Positions 29,797 through 32,500 of a DNA stretch of 32,500 nucleotides are shown one piece after another. Source of the DNA: Cryptomeria japonica (taxonomy: Eukaryota; Streptophyta; Pinopsida; Cupressales; Cupressaceae). The stretch is taken from the NCBI RefSeq assembly GCF_030272615.1, contig NW_026729336.1:1-32500 (forward strand), in the 5' to 3' direction. Positions within the stretch are counted from its first letter, which is position 1; every line of letters begins with the position of its first letter. The notes under the pieces were generated by a model. That model was not told the DNA's origin. It did no database searches and saw nothing but the letters and a program-made list of their open reading frames with translations. The position numbers and the translations under genes are program-made.

Positions 29797-32372
29797 CCAT
29801 GGTGCGCACCGCGGCGAAGGTGCGCACCCGGGGCAAACCGGGCTCCGACTTCGTGCACGCCGCACCTTGGAGCACACTTCGGAGCGCTCCTTGGTGCGCA
29901 CCAGGGCGCGCAACCCAGCCGAGGTGCCCACCCCGGCGAAGGTGCACGCGAGGTGCGTACCCGGGGCAAACCGGGCTCCGACTTCGTGCACGCCGCACCT
30001 TGGAGCACACTTCGGAGCGCTCCTTGGTGCGCACCATGGTGCCCACCAGGCCGCGCAACCCAGCCAAGGTGTGCGCACCAAGGTGCACGCGAGGTGCGCA
30101 CCCGGGGCAAACCGGGGTCCGACTTCGTGCACGCCGCACCTTGGAGCACACATCGGGGCGCTCCCGGGTTCGCACCGGCGTTGCGCACCGTGGTGGGCAC
30201 CTCGGAGCACACCAAGGTGGGCAGCGAGGTGCGCACCTTTGATGCGATGCCTTCACTAATTTCCATAAAAGGCAAAAAAAAAACGAGATTTTAAAATTTC
30301 CGTTTTGAAAGATAGTGAGAAAAAGGGAATGCTGGTGCCATCTTGAGCCCGCCCTGGTGCGCAGCCCAGCCAAGGTGTGCGCACCAAGGTGCCCACCCTG
30401 GCGAAGGTGCGCGCCCGGGCAATTAACCCAACTTCCAACTTCGCGCGCGCCAGGGTGGGAGCGCACCCAACAACCGGGCCTGGGAAGAGCCAATGCGAGA
30501 AACCCCACCAAACGCTCTGACAAAAAAAGAGGGGGCGCTCCAGTAACCCCGCTTCGGAGCGCACCCTGGGCAAACCCAGCCAAGGTGCCCACCCCGGCCA
30601 AGGTGCAGGCGAGGTGCGCACCCGGGGCAAACCGGGCTCCGACAACGTGCACGCCGCACCTTGGAGCACACTTCGTAGCGCTCCCGGGTGCGCACCTCAG
30701 AGCACACCAAGGTGGGCAGCGAGGTGCGCACCTTTGATGCGCTGCCTTCACTAATTTCCAGAAAAGGCAAAAAAAAAAGGAGATTTTAAAATTTCCGTTT
30801 TGAAAGATAGTGAAAAAAACGGAACGCGCGTGCCATCTTGAGCCCGCCCTGGTGCGCAGCCCAGGTAAGGTGCCCACCCTGGCAAAGGTGCGCACCCGGG
30901 CAATTAACCCTACTTCCGACTTCGTGCGCGCCAGGGTGGCAACCGGGCCTCGGAAGAGCCAATGCGAGAAACCCCACCAAACGCTCCGACAAAAAAAGAG
31001 GCGGCGCTCCAATAACCCCGCTTCGGAGCGCAGCCGGGGCAAACCCAGCCAAGGTGCCCACCCCGACGAAGGTGCACGCGAGGTGCGCACCCGGGGCAAA
31101 CCGGGCTCCGACAACGTGCACGCAGCACCTTGGAGCACACTTCGAAGCACTCCCGGGTGCCCACCGGCGTTGCGCACCGTGGTGGGCAGCGAGGTGCGCA
31201 CCTTTGATGCGCTGCCTTCACTAATTTCCAGAAAAAGGCAAAAAAAAATGAGATTTTAAAATTTCCGTTTTGAAAGATAGTGAAAAAAAAGGAACGCGGG
31301 TGCCATCTTGAGCCCGCCCTGGTGCGCAGCCCAGGCAAGGCATGCGCACCAAGGTGCCCACCCGAGGTGCACACCCGGGGCAAACCGGGCTCCGACTTCG
31401 TGCAGGCCGCACCTTGGAGCACACTTCGGAGCGCTCCTTGGTGCGCACCATGGTGCCCACCAGGGCGCGCAACCCAGCCAAGGTCTGCACACCAAGGTGC
31501 CCACCCCGGCGAAGGTGCACGCGAGGTGCGCACCCGGGGCAAACCGGGCTCCGACTTCGTGCACGCCATGGTGCCCACCGCGGCGAAGGTGCACGCGAGG
31601 TGCGCACCCGGGGCAAACCGGGCTCCGACTTCGTGCACGCCGCACCTTGGAGCACACTTCGGAGCGCTCCTTGGTGCGCACCATGGTGCCCACCAGGGCG
31701 CGCAACCCAGCCAAGGTGTGCGCACCAAGGTGCACGCGAGGTGCGCACCCGGGGCAAACCGGGGTCCGACTTCGTGCACGCCGCACCTTGGAGCACACAT
31801 CGGAGCGCTCCCAGGTTCGCACCAGCGTTGCGCACCTTTGATGCGCTGCCTTCACTAATTTCCAGAAAAGGCAAAAAAAAACGAGATTTTAAAATTTCCG
31901 TTCTGAAAGATAGTGAAAAAAACGGAACGCGGGTGCCATCTTGAGCCCTTCCTGGTGCGCAGCCCAGGCAAGTTGTGCGCACCAAGGTGCCCACCCTGGC
32001 GGAGGTGCGCGCCCGGGGCAATCCGGGCTCCGACTTCGTGCACTGCATGGTGCCCACCAAGGCGCGCAACCCAGCCAAGGTGCCCACCGCAGCGAAGGTG
32101 CACGCGAGGTGCGCACCCGAGGTGCACACCCGGGGCAAACCGGGCTCCGACTTCGTGCACGCCGCACCTTGGAGCACACTTCAGAGCGCTCCTTGGTGCG
32201 CACCAGGGCGCGCAACCCAACCAAGGTCTGCACACCAAGGTGCTCACCCCGGCGAAGGTGCACGCGAGGTGCGCACCCGGGGCAAACCGGGCTCGGACTT
32301 CGTGCACGCCGCACCTTGGAGCACACATCGGAGCGCTCCCGGGTTCGCACCAGCATTGCGCACCTTTGATGC
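29797..32372 (+). repeat. Single hybrid arm A/B, U4
   Basis: Starts as arm A (AT blocks at 30238, 30733, 31203, 31837, insert modules kept) and ends as arm B: after 31837 it has the 13-base duplication near 32108-32130 and the CCAGCATTGCGCACC ending typical of the arm B tail. The switch point lies in or near the AT-rich block at 31837, which is shared by 8068 and 10141. A 14-base stretch after 32220 (containing CTGCACACCAAGG) is found otherwise only in arm A near 7715, so the tail is itself a mosaic. Confidence 0.85.
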
Positions 32373-32500
32373 GCTCCAATAACCCCACTTCGGAGCGCAC
32401 CAGAAACCCCACTGGACGCTTGGGCAAAAATGTAATGCGCACCCGAAGCCCCTACCCAGAAATCCCCAGTTCGGACATGGGGAGCTGCAACGGTAAAAAG
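32373..32500. other. Sequence beyond the array break
   Basis: After TTTGATGCGCT the array would continue with GCCTTCACTAATTTCC, but the sequence reads CCAATAACCCCACTTCGG, like the hairpin part of the insert module, and then diverged text (AGAAACCCCACTGGACGCTT, GGGCAAAAATGTAATGCGC, CCCAGTTCGGACATGGGGAG) not found elsewhere in the window. It could be the edge of the array, a variant unit, or an assembly join. No gene is seen in these 128 bases. Confidence 0.7.

Larger units (their letters stand above)
1..32372 (+). repeat. Tandem 5S rDNA array, 7.9 kb unit
   Basis: A head-to-tail array with a 7,923 base period. The same landmarks recur at this spacing: 5S gene starts at 4144, 12067, 19990 and 27913, and the G-rich tract starts at 10826, 18749 and 26672. 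The partial unit at the left edge is offset by 7,925 because of two extra single bases near 3898 and 3967. All genes are on one strand. Single-unit variants (7127, 7138, 21861, 31885, 32023) argue that the units are real separate copies and not one sequence pasted by an assembler, but an assembly error in copy number cannot be excluded from sequence alone. Confidence 0.95.
27913..32372 (+). repeat. Unit U4, truncated and rearranged 5S unit
   Basis: It follows the other units through arm A up to the AT-rich block at 31837, then continues with sequence that matches the end of arm B (10141 onwards in U1). This equals a loss of 2,073 bases, one arm of the internal duplication. It carries private changes: ACGAG at 31881-31885 where other copies read ACGAT, CAATCCGGG near 32023 where others read CAAACCGGG, and a 14-base insertion after 32220. 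At about 32373 the unit leaves the array sequence before the expected AT-rich block, G-rich tract and next 5S gene. Confidence 0.88.

Noticed and set aside
1-32500. Linked 18S/5.8S/26S rRNA genes or 5S pseudogenes in the spacer
   Set aside because: Apart from the four genes, I found no stretch with the 5S internal motifs (for example GGATCCCATCAG or GTAGTACTGGGATGGG), and no sequence recognisable as other rRNA.

Overview
The window is a tandem array of plant-type 5S ribosomal RNA genes with an exceptionally long spacer. Four identical 118-120 nt 5S genes, all on the + strand, start at 4144, 12067, 19990 and 27913, exactly 7,923 bases apart. Their sequence (internal control region, plant consensus CCGGATCCCATCAG, T-run terminator) points to a nuclear genome of a land plant. 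I cannot name the lineage from the gene alone. Most land-plant 5S units are a few hundred bases to about 1 kb, so a 7.9 kb unit is the striking feature here.

The layout is: 3' part of a unit (1-4143, U0), three complete units (U1 4144-12066, U2 12067-19989, U3 19990-27912), then a truncated, rearranged unit (U4 27913-32372) that breaks into different sequence at about 32373. Within each unit, in order from the gene: T-rich terminator; a GC-rich spacer of about 0.4 kb; about 0.8 kb of a GAGCTCC-type subrepeat family; about 0.55 kb of GC-rich subrepeats with a period near 131 bp; a tandem pair of large arms (arm A about 2.5 kb, arm B about 2.1 kb) built from the same subrepeats, a ~145 bp insert module and AT-rich blocks of about 130 bp; a G-rich GGGTGGGTGCC minisatellite of about 0.5 kb; a T-rich, very degenerate ~21 bp repeat of about 0.34 kb; and a pre-gene GC-rich segment ending in a weak TATA-like promoter. 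To convert U1 positions: subtract 7925 for U0 (valid up to about 11820), add 7923 for U2, 15846 for U3, 23769 for U4 (valid up to about 31837).

No protein-coding gene is supported. Many long open frames run on both strands, but they consist of GC-rich repeats poor in stop codons, overlap in several frames, repeat with the 7.9 kb unit and encode low-complexity His/Arg/Pro/Ala/Cys-rich strings. The only confident genes are the four 5S genes, transcribed by RNA polymerase III.

The units are nearly identical (I found about one to two differences per 7.9 kb, not an exhaustive count) while subrepeats inside a unit differ substantially. Homogenisation therefore acts on the 7.9 kb unit. The last unit has lost one of the two arms and carries private changes, as expected of unequal exchange and an array edge.
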